NCBI GenBank assembly: GCA_018608625.1
Contig: JABAZC010000071.1
Location: 62,001-126,000, forward strand
DNA length: 64,000 nt
Reading direction: 5' to 3'
Source of the DNA: Flavobacteriaceae bacterium
Lineage (GTDB): Bacteria > Bacteroidota > Bacteroidia > Flavobacteriales > Flavobacteriaceae
Of this stretch, positions 34,567 through 43,280 are shown in pieces; within the stretch, counting starts at the first letter, position 1, and every line of letters begins with the position of its first letter. The position numbers and the translations under genes are program-made. Below the pieces are notes generated by a model. The model searched no databases, was not told where the DNA came from, and was given only the letters and a program-made list of their open reading frames with translations.

Positions 34567-35838
34567 ATGGCGGTAGATTTATTACTTGGGTTACAATGGG
34601 GTGACGAAGGTAAAGGAAAAATTGTAGATGTATTAACATCAAATTATAATATTATAGCACGATTTCAAGGGGGTCCAAATGCAGGTCACACACTTGTTTT
34701 TAATGGGATGAAGCATGTGCTACATACTATTCCTTCTGGAATTTTTCATAAAGAGGCTATAAACTTAGTGGGCAATGGAGTAGTTATTGATCCCGTAATT
34801 TTCAAAAAAGAATTAGACAAATTAGCCGTTCATAATATTGATTATAAAAAGTCCTTGGTTATTTCTAGAAAAGCGCATTTGATATTACCAACACACCGCC
34901 TTTTGGATGCCGCTTCTGAAGCTTCAAAAGGTAAAGCCAAAATTGGATCTACTCTAAAGGGAATCGGACCAACTTACATGGACAAAACTGGCCGTAATGG
35001 CATACGAGTTGGTGATTTAGAATTGGACAACTGGAAAGAGAAATATAGAGTATTGGCAAACAAACATGAGTCAATGGTAAGTTTCTATAACGTTGATTTA
35101 GAATATGACTTAGATGAACTAGAAGCTGAATTTTTTAAAGCTGTAGACGTTTTAAAATCTTTAAATTTTATTGATTCTGAAGAATATTTACACCAAGCAC
35201 AACGCGATGGAAAATCAATTTTAGCTGAAGGTGCTCAAGGATCCTTATTGGACATTGACTTTGGGACCTACCCATTTGTAACTTCATCGAATACAACAGC
35301 AGCTGGCGCATGTACAGGCTTAGGAATTGCACCTAACACCATAGGAGATGTGTTTGGGATATTTAAAGCATACACAACCCGAGTAGGTTCTGGCCCATTC
35401 CCAACTGAACTATTTGATGAAGATGGTGAAACTATGGGACGAGTAGGAAATGAATTTGGAGCCACTACAGGTCGATCACGTCGATGTGGATGGCTAGATC
35501 TGGTAGCGCTCCGTTATGCATGTCAAGTTAATGGAGTAACTCAACTAATGATGATGAAAGCAGATGTGTTGTCAGGATTTAAATCACTGAAGGTTTGTAC
35601 TGCATATAAATACAAAGGAGAAATCATTCACCATTTCCCTTACAATGTAGAAGCCGATAATATCTCCCCTATTTATACTGATTTTGAGGGTTGGGATGAA
35701 GATCTTACAGAAATGAACAATGAATCTACACTTCCAAAATCATTGAATGCTTACATTGATTTTCTTGAAGAAGAATTACAGATTCCTATAAAAGTAGTTT
35801 CTGTAGGTCCTGATAGAAAACAAACAATATTTAGATAA
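34567..35838 (+). CDS. purA: Adenylosuccinate synthetase
   Basis: The 423-residue protein has the GTP-binding start LGLQWGDEGKGKIVD with catalytic aspartate and lysine, FQGGPNAGHTLVF with the catalytic histidine, GSTLKGIGPTYMDK, and the C-terminal VGPDRKQTI. It converts IMP and aspartate to adenylosuccinate with GTP hydrolysis, the first committed step to AMP. It is co-transcribed with the Fur-family gene (5-base gap) and ends at a strong intrinsic terminator. Confidence 0.97.
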   Translation: MAVDLLLGLQWGDEGKGKIVDVLTSNYNIIARFQGGPNAGHTLVFNGMKHVLHTIPSGIFHKEAINLVGNGVVIDPVIFKKELDKLAVHNIDYKKSLVISRKAHLILPTHRLLDAASEASKGKAKIGSTLKGIGPTYMDKTGRNGIRVGDLELDNWKEKYRVLANKHESMVSFYNVDLEYDLDELEAEFFKAVDVLKSLNFIDSEEYLHQAQRDGKSILAEGAQGSLLDIDFGTYPFVTSSNTTAAGACTGLGIAPNTIGDVFGIFKAYTTRVGSGPFPTELFDEDGETMGRVGNEFGATTGRSRRCGWLDLVALRYACQVNGVTQLMMMKADVLSGFKSLKVCTAYKYKGEIIHHFPYNVEADNISPIYTDFEGWDEDLTEMNNESTLPKSLNAYIDFLEEELQIPIKVVSVGPDRKQTIFR

Positions 35839-35846
35839 TAATTAAG

Positions 35847-35874
35847 AATCTATCCTAGCGATAGATTTTTTTTT
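35847..35874 (+). terminator. Intrinsic terminator after purA
   Basis: A perfect 8-bp stem AATCTATC (35847-35854) / GATAGATT (35860-35867) with a 5-base loop is followed by an uninterrupted T-tract to 35874. It begins 8 bases after the purA stop codon. Confidence 0.85.
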
Positions 35875-35922
35875 AGGTCATAAAATAATCTTAAGTTGCT
35901 AACCAAAGATCTCTATTTTACT

Positions 35923-35930
35923 TATTTTTG
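35923..35930 (+). promoter_or_regulatory. -7 promoter element for the LptA/OstA-like gene
   Basis: TATTTTTG is a perfect TAnnTTTG match 17 bases before the TTG start at 35948 and after the purA terminator. A -33 box is unclear (GTTG at 35895-35898 is 24 bases away). Confidence 0.5.
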
Positions 35931-35947
35931 GAATAAATCATATAAAC

Positions 35948-37717
35948 TTGAAGTATAAAAGTCATAATTTCATAACCTACCTCCTAATTTTATTAGGTAC
36001 TACTTTATATGCCCAAGAACGAAGAAAGATTGAGATTGAGTATGCTCCATTCATGACTTTTGATGAATCTAAACCTGATGCTGCAATACTGACTCGAGAT
36101 AATTCAAAACAAGTTCACATTAAACATGAAGGAATTGAGATGTGGTGTGATCAAGCCATCTATGACGCCAAACAGGACTTTATAGAGGCCTACGGTAAAG
36201 TTAGAATAAACCAAGGGGATACAATTAACATGACCTCTAAATATGTTGAATATAGTGGTAAAACTCAACTAGCATTTGCAAGTGGTGAGGTTGTTTTAAA
36301 GGATCCAACCTCAGTAATCACAACCGACACCCTATACTTTGATCGAATGAAGCAAAAAGCCTTTTATGAAAGTAATGGTAAGGTCGTTCGAGACACAACT
36401 GGTACCATTACTAGTACGGTTGGGCTGTATTACATGAAAACTAAAAAATATCAATTTGTGAACAATGTTAAATTAGTAAATCCTGAATATATAATAGAAT
36501 CTAATCGGCTTGATTTTTACAGTCTTTCAGGCTATGCCTTTTTATATGGACCAACAACAATCACAAGTGAAACTAGTGTAATATACTGTGAAAGAGGATT
36601 CTATAATACCACTGATGATACTGGATACTTTGTGAAAAAATCAAAAATAAATTATGATGAACGTGTTGTTGAAGGGGACAGCCTATACTTTGACCGAAAT
36701 AAAAGTTTTGCATCGGCTACCAATAACATTGTAATTACAGATACACTAAATAACACGATTGTAAAAGGACATTATGCCGAAGTATTTAGAGCCAAAGATT
36801 CTTTATTTATAACTAAGCGAGCTTTAGCAATTACGTTACAAGAAAACGACTCCATATTTGTACACAGCGATACCTTAATGGTGACTGGCAAACCTGAAAG
36901 AAGAATAACGAGAGGATATTATAATTCGAAAATATATAAATCAGATTTGAGTGGAAAAGCTGATTCTATTCACATGAATCAAAGAACTGGTTTAACCCAG
37001 CTAATAAATATTGATCGAAATACTACACAGGATGCATTCTATAAACCTCAAAAACCTGTTTTATGGAATATTAAGAATCAGATCTCAGGAGATTCTATCC
37101 ATTTAATTTCAAACTCTGCTAATGAAAATTTAGATTCTTTGAAAGTTTTTAATAATGCCTTTGTGATTAGTAAAGACACATTAGGTGATGGATATAATCA
37201 GATCTCAGGAAAAAAACTATTTGGACTATTTGAAAATAATAGTCTATCAACCATCGATATAATTAAAAATGCCGAAACTATATATTATCTAAGAAATGAG
37301 GATAATGAATTGGTTGGAATTGACAAGTCTAAATCTGGGGCTATTAAAATTTGGTTATCCGAAAATAATATCGATGAAATGCGAAAATATAATCAGATTG
37401 GTGGCAAAACATACCCGGAGTTGGATTTTCCTGAAAATGAAAAGATTCTTCGCGGATTTAATTGGCGTGAATCAGAACAACCTAAGAGTGTAAAAGATTT
37501 ATTTAAAGACGATCCTCCATTGATTCTCAAAGTTATAAAAGGATTAGATGCCTATCCCTCTCAAGAATTATTTTTTGACTCAAATCTATTAGACCGAGTT
37601 AAAAAGGCTGAACCAAAATCGGATCTTAACACAAAAGAAAAAAAACAAAAGCCCAACAATAAATCTGCTCGAAAAGTCCCAAATAATCTATTGAAAGATA
37701 ATTATATTACAAAGTAG
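35948..37717 (+). CDS. LptA/OstA-like LPS transport protein
   Basis: The 589-residue protein starts at TTG 35948 with a signal peptide ending TTLYAQ. The N-terminal 250 residues are OstA/LptA-like beta-jellyroll sequence with the repeated pattern of strands such as GKVRINQGDTINMTSKYVEYSG and ASGEVVLKDPTSVITTDTLYFDR. The rest is more divergent, with a lysine/asparagine-rich tail. LptA-type proteins bridge the periplasm in LPS export; lptB is at 57790. The long form is usual for Bacteroidota. The following aminotransferase starts 21 bases downstream behind an AGGAG-like site. Confidence 0.82.
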   Translation: MKYKSHNFITYLLILLGTTLYAQERRKIEIEYAPFMTFDESKPDAAILTRDNSKQVHIKHEGIEMWCDQAIYDAKQDFIEAYGKVRINQGDTINMTSKYVEYSGKTQLAFASGEVVLKDPTSVITTDTLYFDRMKQKAFYESNGKVVRDTTGTITSTVGLYYMKTKKYQFVNNVKLVNPEYIIESNRLDFYSLSGYAFLYGPTTITSETSVIYCERGFYNTTDDTGYFVKKSKINYDERVVEGDSLYFDRNKSFASATNNIVITDTLNNTIVKGHYAEVFRAKDSLFITKRALAITLQENDSIFVHSDTLMVTGKPERRITRGYYNSKIYKSDLSGKADSIHMNQRTGLTQLINIDRNTTQDAFYKPQKPVLWNIKNQISGDSIHLISNSANENLDSLKVFNNAFVISKDTLGDGYNQISGKKLFGLFENNSLSTIDIIKNAETIYYLRNEDNELVGIDKSKSGAIKIWLSENNIDEMRKYNQIGGKTYPELDFPENEKILRGFNWRESEQPKSVKDLFKDDPPLILKVIKGLDAYPSQELFFDSNLLDRVKKAEPKSDLNTKEKKQKPNNKSARKVPNNLLKDNYITK

Positions 37718-37738
37718 AGGAGAATATAAAAAGGATTA

Positions 37739-38914
37739 ATGATCAACGATTTTTTAAAACACCAAGCACAAACTACTCCCCATCCATTAGGAATGGAAAT
37801 CTCCTTTGCTGAAGGTTCTTATATTTATGATCAAAATAAAACTCCTTATTTAGATTTTATTGCCGGGGTATCAGCTTGTAGTTTAGGGCATCGACACCCG
37901 AAAGTGATAGACGCCATTAAAAAACAACTGGACTCTTACATGCATGTCATGGTTTACGGCGAATACATACAATCTCCTGCTGTTAAGCTTTCGAAGTTAC
38001 TTGCTGATCATCTGCCGCAAAAACTTGAAAAAACATACTTAACAAATTCAGGAACTGAGGCTATTGATGGAGCCATGAAACTTGCACGGCGTTATACAGG
38101 ACGCTCAGAGATTATAGCTGCAAATAATGCCTATCACGGAAACACTATGGGAGCTTTGAGTATTATGGGATATGAAGAAAGAAAACAACCTTTTAGACCC
38201 CTGATCCCTGATGTACGATTTATCGAATTTAATAACGCTAAAGATTTATCAAAAATCACCAGGAAAACAGCCGCTGTAATTTTAGAAACTATTCAAGGAG
38301 GTGCTGGTTTTATCCAGCCCCTAAACGGCTATTTGACAAAGGTTCAAAAAAGATGTAATGAAGTTGGTGCTTTATTCATACTAGATGAAATTCAGCCTGG
38401 AATTGGAAGAACCGGAAAACTGTTTGGGTTTGAAAACTACAACTGTATCCCAGATGTGGTTGTAACTGGAAAAGGACTTGGAGGTGGTATGCCTATTGGT
38501 GCATTTACAGCTTCGGAAGAAATGATGGACAGTCTATCTGACCATCCTAAACTAGGTCATATTACTACCTTTGGTGGACACCCTGTAATAGCAGCCGCTG
38601 CCCTAGCAACCCTAAAAGAAATTACACGCAGTACTTTAATTCCAGACACCCTTTACAAAGAAAAACTGATAAGAAAAAAACTACAACATCCCTCAATCAA
38701 AGAGATTAGAGGAAAAGGGTTGATGCTAGCGTTAATCGTTGAAAATCCAGAAATAGCAAACAAAATAGTCTTGGAAGCGAAAGAAAATGGCTTGATCTTA
38801 TTTTGGCTGCTCTACGAACCAAAAGCTATACGAATATCACCACCTCTTACAATCTCTAATGATGAACTCATGAAAGGCTGTGCTATTATTCTAAAGATTC
38901 TAAATTCAATCTGA
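37739..38914 (+). CDS. Class III PLP-dependent aminotransferase
   Basis: The 391-residue protein has fold-type I class III features: NSGTEAIDGAMKLARRYTGR, FILDEIQPGIGRTGKLFGFE and the PLP lysine K245 in VVTGKGLGGGMPIGAF. Relatives include acetylornithine, ornithine and 4-aminobutyrate aminotransferases; the substrate cannot be fixed from reading. No arginine-biosynthesis genes surround it. A GAGGAG ribosome-binding-like run at 37717-37723 is one of the few in the window. It follows the LptA-like gene closely, so the two are probably co-transcribed. Confidence 0.88.
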   Translation: MINDFLKHQAQTTPHPLGMEISFAEGSYIYDQNKTPYLDFIAGVSACSLGHRHPKVIDAIKKQLDSYMHVMVYGEYIQSPAVKLSKLLADHLPQKLEKTYLTNSGTEAIDGAMKLARRYTGRSEIIAANNAYHGNTMGALSIMGYEERKQPFRPLIPDVRFIEFNNAKDLSKITRKTAAVILETIQGGAGFIQPLNGYLTKVQKRCNEVGALFILDEIQPGIGRTGKLFGFENYNCIPDVVVTGKGLGGGMPIGAFTASEEMMDSLSDHPKLGHITTFGGHPVIAAAALATLKEITRSTLIPDTLYKEKLIRKKLQHPSIKEIRGKGLMLALIVENPEIANKIVLEAKENGLILFWLLYEPKAIRISPPLTISNDELMKGCAIILKILNSI

Positions 38915-38963
38915 AAAAATAATGTTAATTATTTTGTTGAAAACATTAAAACTCTCTAAGTGT

Positions 38964-38996
38964 TTGGAGTGCATATACTCTTAAATTTAATATTGT
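38964..38996 (+). promoter_or_regulatory. Putative promoter of the TPR gene at 39010
   Basis: TTTG (38964-38967), 21-base spacer, then TAATATTG (38989-38996; one mismatch to TAnnTTTG), ending 13 bases before ATG 39010. Confidence 0.4.
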
Positions 38997-39009
38997 AAAA
39001 AAACCATTT

Positions 39010-40413
39010 ATGGAGTTCGATCAATCGGAAGAAAATCAAGAAGTTACAGTCTCAAAATTTGAGTCAATGTTAAAAACTAACAGCGTATTTTTCTTTGACT
39101 CTAATGAGTTTGAAAACATCATTCATCATTACCTAGAGAGTGGGAAAATTGCCCTAGCAAAAAAGGCGATAAAACTTGGACTGAGCCAGCACCCGTCTTC
39201 TTTAAATCTTAAATTATTTCAAGTTGAGATATTGATTTTTGAGAATAAATTAAACGAAGCGGACAGGTTATTATCTCCCCTATTTGAAATCGAACCAAAT
39301 AATGAAGAGCTTTACATTCAAAAAGCAAATATTTACTCGAAAAAGGATCAACATGAAAAAGCGATAGAGGTTTTTAAAAGTGCTATTAAAATCTCTGATG
39401 ATTGTGCTGACCTCTATTCATTAATTGGAATGGAATACTTGTTTTTAGATCAATTTCAAGATGCTAAAGTGAATTTTATAAAATGTATTGAGCTAGATGT
39501 GGAAGATTATTCTGCACTTTATAATATTATTTATTGCTTCGACTTTTTAGACGATACAGAGGGAGCTATTGAATACCTAAATAGCTACCTAGACAAAAAT
39601 CCTTATTGTGAGGTTGCATGGCATCAACTGGGCAAACAATACACTGAGACCAAAGAACTAGTAAAAGCGGTTACCGCCTTTGATTTTGCTATTATTTCAG
39701 ATGATACTTTTATTGGTGCTTATCTTGAGAAAGCAAAAGTCTTAGAAAAATTAAATCGACTTGAAGAAGCTATTGAAAACTATAAAATTACCATAGCCAT
39801 CGAAAATTCAAACCCATATGCATTAGTTAAAATAGGGTATTGTTTTGAGCGACTTGGCAATGAAGAATTAGCACTTCAAAACTACTACCTTGCAGTTGAA
39901 CAAGATCCTGCTTTGGATAATGGTTGGATGCGAATTACTAAGTTTTTCAATTCTAAAAAAGATTTTCTTAAGGCTTTATTTTACATAAATAAAGCGATTG
40001 ATATTGACGCTGAAAATGCATCTTATTGGAAGTTGTATTCAACTATCAATGAACGGCTAAATAAATTAGAAGAAGCAGAGCGTGGCTATAAAAAAACATT
40101 AGAACTTGGTGATAGCAAATTAAATACCTGGTTATCAAGAGGAGATATTTTAATTAAGCTAGGAGAAGATGAAGCAGCAAAGTTTAATTTTGTTCAAGCG
40201 TTAGAATACCATCCAAAAAGCGAGGAATTAGAATTTCGTCTTTCTGGTGTGTGTTTTAAACTAAATAATATGGAAGCTGGGTATGCACATTTACTTACTG
40301 CTTTACATATTAATTCAGAGCATGTGTTTATATTAGAGGAATTATTTCCAGAGGTTTACAACCGTAAAGCAGTCCTTCAATTAATTGAAAATTTCAAAAA
40401 TACTTACAAGTAA
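39010..40413 (+). CDS. Cytoplasmic tetratricopeptide-repeat protein
   Basis: The 467-residue protein has no signal peptide or membrane helix. It is built of about ten TPR-like helical pairs (for example LYIQKANIYSKKDQHEKAIEVFKSAI, ADLYSLIGMEYLFLDQFQDAKVNF, NPYALVKIGYCFERLGNEELALQNYYLAVEQDP). TPR arrays act as protein-binding scaffolds; the partner is unknown. The N-terminal 40 residues are acidic and not part of the repeats. It is followed 68 bases later by the DUF368 pair. Tetratricopeptide proteins of this kind are widespread in flavobacteria, and context does not reveal more. Confidence 0.85.
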   Translation: MEFDQSEENQEVTVSKFESMLKTNSVFFFDSNEFENIIHHYLESGKIALAKKAIKLGLSQHPSSLNLKLFQVEILIFENKLNEADRLLSPLFEIEPNNEELYIQKANIYSKKDQHEKAIEVFKSAIKISDDCADLYSLIGMEYLFLDQFQDAKVNFIKCIELDVEDYSALYNIIYCFDFLDDTEGAIEYLNSYLDKNPYCEVAWHQLGKQYTETKELVKAVTAFDFAIISDDTFIGAYLEKAKVLEKLNRLEEAIENYKITIAIENSNPYALVKIGYCFERLGNEELALQNYYLAVEQDPALDNGWMRITKFFNSKKDFLKALFYINKAIDIDAENASYWKLYSTINERLNKLEEAERGYKKTLELGDSKLNTWLSRGDILIKLGEDEAAKFNFVQALEYHPKSEELEFRLSGVCFKLNNMEAGYAHLLTALHINSEHVFILEELFPEVYNRKAVLQLIENFKNTYK

Positions 40414-40481
40414 AATTTCATATATTTACTGCAGGATCCTATAGTATAAAATTACTTTAGAACACACTTATTGCTCAAGAC

Positions 40482-41423
40482 ATGAAGAGATCTCTAACTG
40501 ATTATCTTATTATTTCATTGAAAGGAATGGCTATGGGTGCTGCGGATGTAGTTCCCGGAGTTTCTGGTGGTACAATCGCTTTTATTTCTGGTATCTATGA
40601 AGAACTCATTGAATCTTTGAACAACATTAATAGTTCAATTTTTAAAGAATTGAGATCTAAAGGAATAAAATACACTTGGAAAAAATTGAATGGCCCCTTT
40701 TTGCTTGCGCTTATGTCTGGAGTATTAATTAGTATTTTCTCACTCGCCAAAGGAGTTGAGTGGCTACTTGAACATCACCCTATACTTTTGTGGGCATTCT
40801 TTTTTGGTTTGGTCGCAGCAAGTATCGTATATATAAGCAAGCAGATTAAAACCACTTTATGGGATATCGCAGGACTCAAAGTGGTTTTAGCAATTACTAT
40901 AGGAGGTAGTATTGCCTACTTTATTACAATTCTAAATCCTATTGAATCCTCAGACTCCAATTTATTTCTATTTTTTGCTGGAGCATTAGCCATATGCGCA
41001 ATGATATTACCAGGTATTTCAGGGGCTTTTATTTTGGTAATTATAGGGGCATACGGTCCCGTACTTGAAGCGATTTCAAATAGAGATATTAAAACAATTT
41101 TAATTATTGGAACTGGCTCAATCGTAGGACTTCTCTCTTTTTCAAAGCTTTTAAAATGGCTGTTTGAATCCTATAATCAGCTAACTTTAGCAGTACTTAC
41201 TGGGTTTATGATCGGATCTTTAAATAAAATATGGCCATGGAAGGTAGTACTAACATATCGAATGAATTCTAAAGGAGTAGAAATTCCTTTAAATGAAGAA
41301 AGCATCTCTCCATTTAACTACGTTGGAGATGCTCAATTTCTACAGGCAATTGGCTTGATGTTATTCGGTTTTTTTATCATTCTATTTTTAGAAAAAATAG
41401 GCAAAAAAAATAAACATAGTTGA
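40482..41423 (+). CDS. DUF368 (PopT-type) undecaprenyl-phosphate transporter, copy 1
   Basis: The 313-residue membrane protein has the family hallmark at its start, MGAADVVPGVSGGTIAFISG, repeated in the second half as ALAICAMILPGISGAF, indicating an inverted-repeat transporter fold with re-entrant loops. DUF368 proteins (PopT) were shown in other bacteria to return undecaprenyl phosphate across the cytoplasmic membrane. About eight membrane segments are visible. The next gene is a paralogue that begins at TTG overlapping this stop (TTGA), so the two are translationally coupled. Confidence 0.85.
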   Translation: MKRSLTDYLIISLKGMAMGAADVVPGVSGGTIAFISGIYEELIESLNNINSSIFKELRSKGIKYTWKKLNGPFLLALMSGVLISIFSLAKGVEWLLEHHPILLWAFFFGLVAASIVYISKQIKTTLWDIAGLKVVLAITIGGSIAYFITILNPIESSDSNLFLFFAGALAICAMILPGISGAFILVIIGAYGPVLEAISNRDIKTILIIGTGSIVGLLSFSKLLKWLFESYNQLTLAVLTGFMIGSLNKIWPWKVVLTYRMNSKGVEIPLNEESISPFNYVGDAQFLQAIGLMLFGFFIILFLEKIGKKNKHS

Positions 41424-42436
41424 TAGATAAATATCAAAAATCTAACTCATTTTCATTGATTCTAAAAGGAATCATCATGGGAACTGCGAACAAGGTTCCT
41501 GGTGTGTCCGGAGGAATTGTAGCTTTTGTAATGGGCTTTTATGAGACGTTTATATATTCCTTACAAAGGTTTAATTCAAAATCTGCAAACTTGTTTTTTC
41601 AGGGACGCTTCAAAAGTTTTTATCTGTATATAAATGGACGCTTTCTATCACTGCTTTTTCTAGGGATGATAATCAGCTACTTCAGCATCTCTAAACTATT
41701 AGATTACTTAATAGGTCGCTATGAGCTCTTTGTATGGAGTGTGTTCTTTGGAATGATCATCGGGTCTGTTATTTATATTTATAATGATTATCAGTCCTGG
41801 AATTTTAAAACCGCTATCACCGCTTTAATTGGCATAACAGTAGGAATTGGGATTAGTCTTTTAGATCCTGCAACACAAGACGACAATCTTTGGTTTGTGT
41901 TCTTTTGTGGTATTGTAAGCGTTACAGGGATGGCATTACCTGGCTTTTCTGGATCATTTATACTAATATTACTTGGCAATTATGTAATGCTACTTGTAGA
42001 TTCTGTTAACACACTTTTTGATACGTTTATATTCGTATTAACTGGTGACTTTGGTTTTATTTCGGACACTCAGCACATGCGATTATTAAAAGTCCTATTA
42101 GTATTTACATTTGGTTCCATCATTGGACTCATTAGTCTATCACATGTCCTGACTTATGTCCTTAAGCGCTATAAAAACATCACTTTGGCTCTGATTATGG
42201 GGTTTATTACAGGGTCTCTAGGAGTAGTTTGGCCATGGAAAAAAACTATTTATAAGCAAGATAATTTCGGAGAAATTCTTGTTGACGCTAATGGGTCACA
42301 GGTTATAGAAAACTATCAACGTTATTTGCCAGAAATTAATTTTCATACTATCTCCCTTATACTTTTTATTATTCTTGGGGTTGGTATTATACTTGGTTTA
42401 GACTGGTATGGAAAAAAACGAAAAAAATACATATGA
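41420..42436 (+). CDS. DUF368 (PopT-type) undecaprenyl-phosphate transporter, copy 2
   Basis: This 338-residue paralogue of the preceding protein has the same twin signatures: MGTANKVPGVSGGIVAFVMG and TGMALPGFSGSFILILLG. Its start is TTG 41420, which overlaps the upstream stop; a later ATG (codon 19, at the signature) would remove part of the first helix, so TTG is preferred. It overlaps aroE by 4 bases (ATGA). Tandem DUF368 genes may act as paired or divergent transporters; nothing in the sequence separates their substrates. Confidence 0.83.
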   Translation: MIDKYQKSNSFSLILKGIIMGTANKVPGVSGGIVAFVMGFYETFIYSLQRFNSKSANLFFQGRFKSFYLYINGRFLSLLFLGMIISYFSISKLLDYLIGRYELFVWSVFFGMIIGSVIYIYNDYQSWNFKTAITALIGITVGIGISLLDPATQDDNLWFVFFCGIVSVTGMALPGFSGSFILILLGNYVMLLVDSVNTLFDTFIFVLTGDFGFISDTQHMRLLKVLLVFTFGSIIGLISLSHVLTYVLKRYKNITLALIMGFITGSLGVVWPWKKTIYKQDNFGEILVDANGSQVIENYQRYLPEINFHTISLILFIILGVGIILGLDWYGKKRKKYI

Positions 42437-43164
42437 AAATTTTTGGACTGCTAGGAAAGAACATTGATTACTCTTTTTCAAGAGAGTATTTTAAAGAAAA
42501 GTTTGAGAATAACAAATTTGACTGTACTTACAAAAACTTCGATCTTGAAACGATTGATGCGTTTATTGAACTGAAAGAAAACTGTAAAGATTTCTCAGGA
42601 TTCAATGTAACCATCCCTTACAAAGAAGTCATCCTACCCTATTTGGATTTAATTGACGAAGAAGCGAATAAAATTGGTGCCGTAAACACTATTAAAATTA
42701 AAAAAAACCAATTAATTGGATATAATACAGATCATTACGGGTTTAAAAAAAGTCTGGCTCCACATTTAAAACCACAGCATAAAACAGCTCTTATTCTTGG
42801 GACAGGAGGTGCATCAAAAGCAGTTGCTTTTGCATTAAAAGAATTAGGAATCAAATTTGAATATGTGTCAAGAACAGAGTCACCAGAAATAAAATACACA
42901 TACAACTCATTAACTCCTATAGAAATTAAGGCTCATAAACTAATTATCAACTGCACCCCTTTAGGAACATTTCCAGAAATAGAAAGTTGTCCAGACATTC
43001 ATTATGATGACATAGACGATCAACACTTACTCTTTGATTTAATTTATAACCCAGCCGAAACAATATTTTTAAAAAAAGGGAAATCAAGAGGGGCTAAAGT
43101 AATAAATGGTTTAGAAATGCTAAAAAATCAAGCTGAAAAATCATGGGAAATATGGAATTATTAA
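42433..43164 (+). CDS. aroE: Shikimate dehydrogenase
   Basis: The 243-residue protein has the AroE signatures: GLLGKNIDYSFSREYF at the substrate-binding start, FSGFNVTIPYKE with the catalytic lysine, the ILGTGGASKAVAFAL Rossmann motif, and the C-terminal NGLEMLKNQAEKSWEIW. It reduces 3-dehydroshikimate with NADPH in aromatic amino acid synthesis. It overlaps the second DUF368 gene by 4 bases. The protein is shorter than E. coli AroE, as is usual for Bacteroidota. Confidence 0.94.
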   Translation: MKIFGLLGKNIDYSFSREYFKEKFENNKFDCTYKNFDLETIDAFIELKENCKDFSGFNVTIPYKEVILPYLDLIDEEANKIGAVNTIKIKKNQLIGYNTDHYGFKKSLAPHLKPQHKTALILGTGGASKAVAFALKELGIKFEYVSRTESPEIKYTYNSLTPIEIKAHKLIINCTPLGTFPEIESCPDIHYDDIDDQHLLFDLIYNPAETIFLKKGKSRGAKVINGLEMLKNQAEKSWEIWNY

Positions 43165-43190
43165 TAAATAAATTTATTTAAAATAATTAG

Positions 43191-43235
43191 ATAATTTGTA
43201 GATTAATGGGATAATTTGTAGATTAATGGGATAAT
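43191..43235. repeat. Tandem repeat: two perfect 20-bp copies plus 5 bases of a third
   Basis: The unit ATAATTTGTAGATTAATGGG occurs at 43191-43210 and 43211-43230, followed by ATAAT (43231-43235). It lies upstream of the DUF349 gene, and each copy contains a TTTG that can serve as a -33 box. Confidence 0.85.
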
Positions 43236-43245
43236 GTTATATTTA
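43215..43245 (+). promoter_or_regulatory. Promoter of the DUF349 gene, using the second repeat copy
   Basis: TTTG (43215-43218) lies in the second repeat copy, exactly 19 bases before TATATTTA (43238-43245; one mismatch to TAnnTTTG). The ATG is at 43281, giving a leader of about 30 bases. Confidence 0.55.
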
Positions 43246-43280
43246 TCTAAAGTATTAAACACCCTAAAACATTGAAAGAT

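Noticed and set aside
36300..36420. Repeated strand motifs in the LptA-like gene as a DNA repeat
   Set aside because: They are protein-level beta-strand repeats of the OstA fold with no nucleotide-level tandem repetition.
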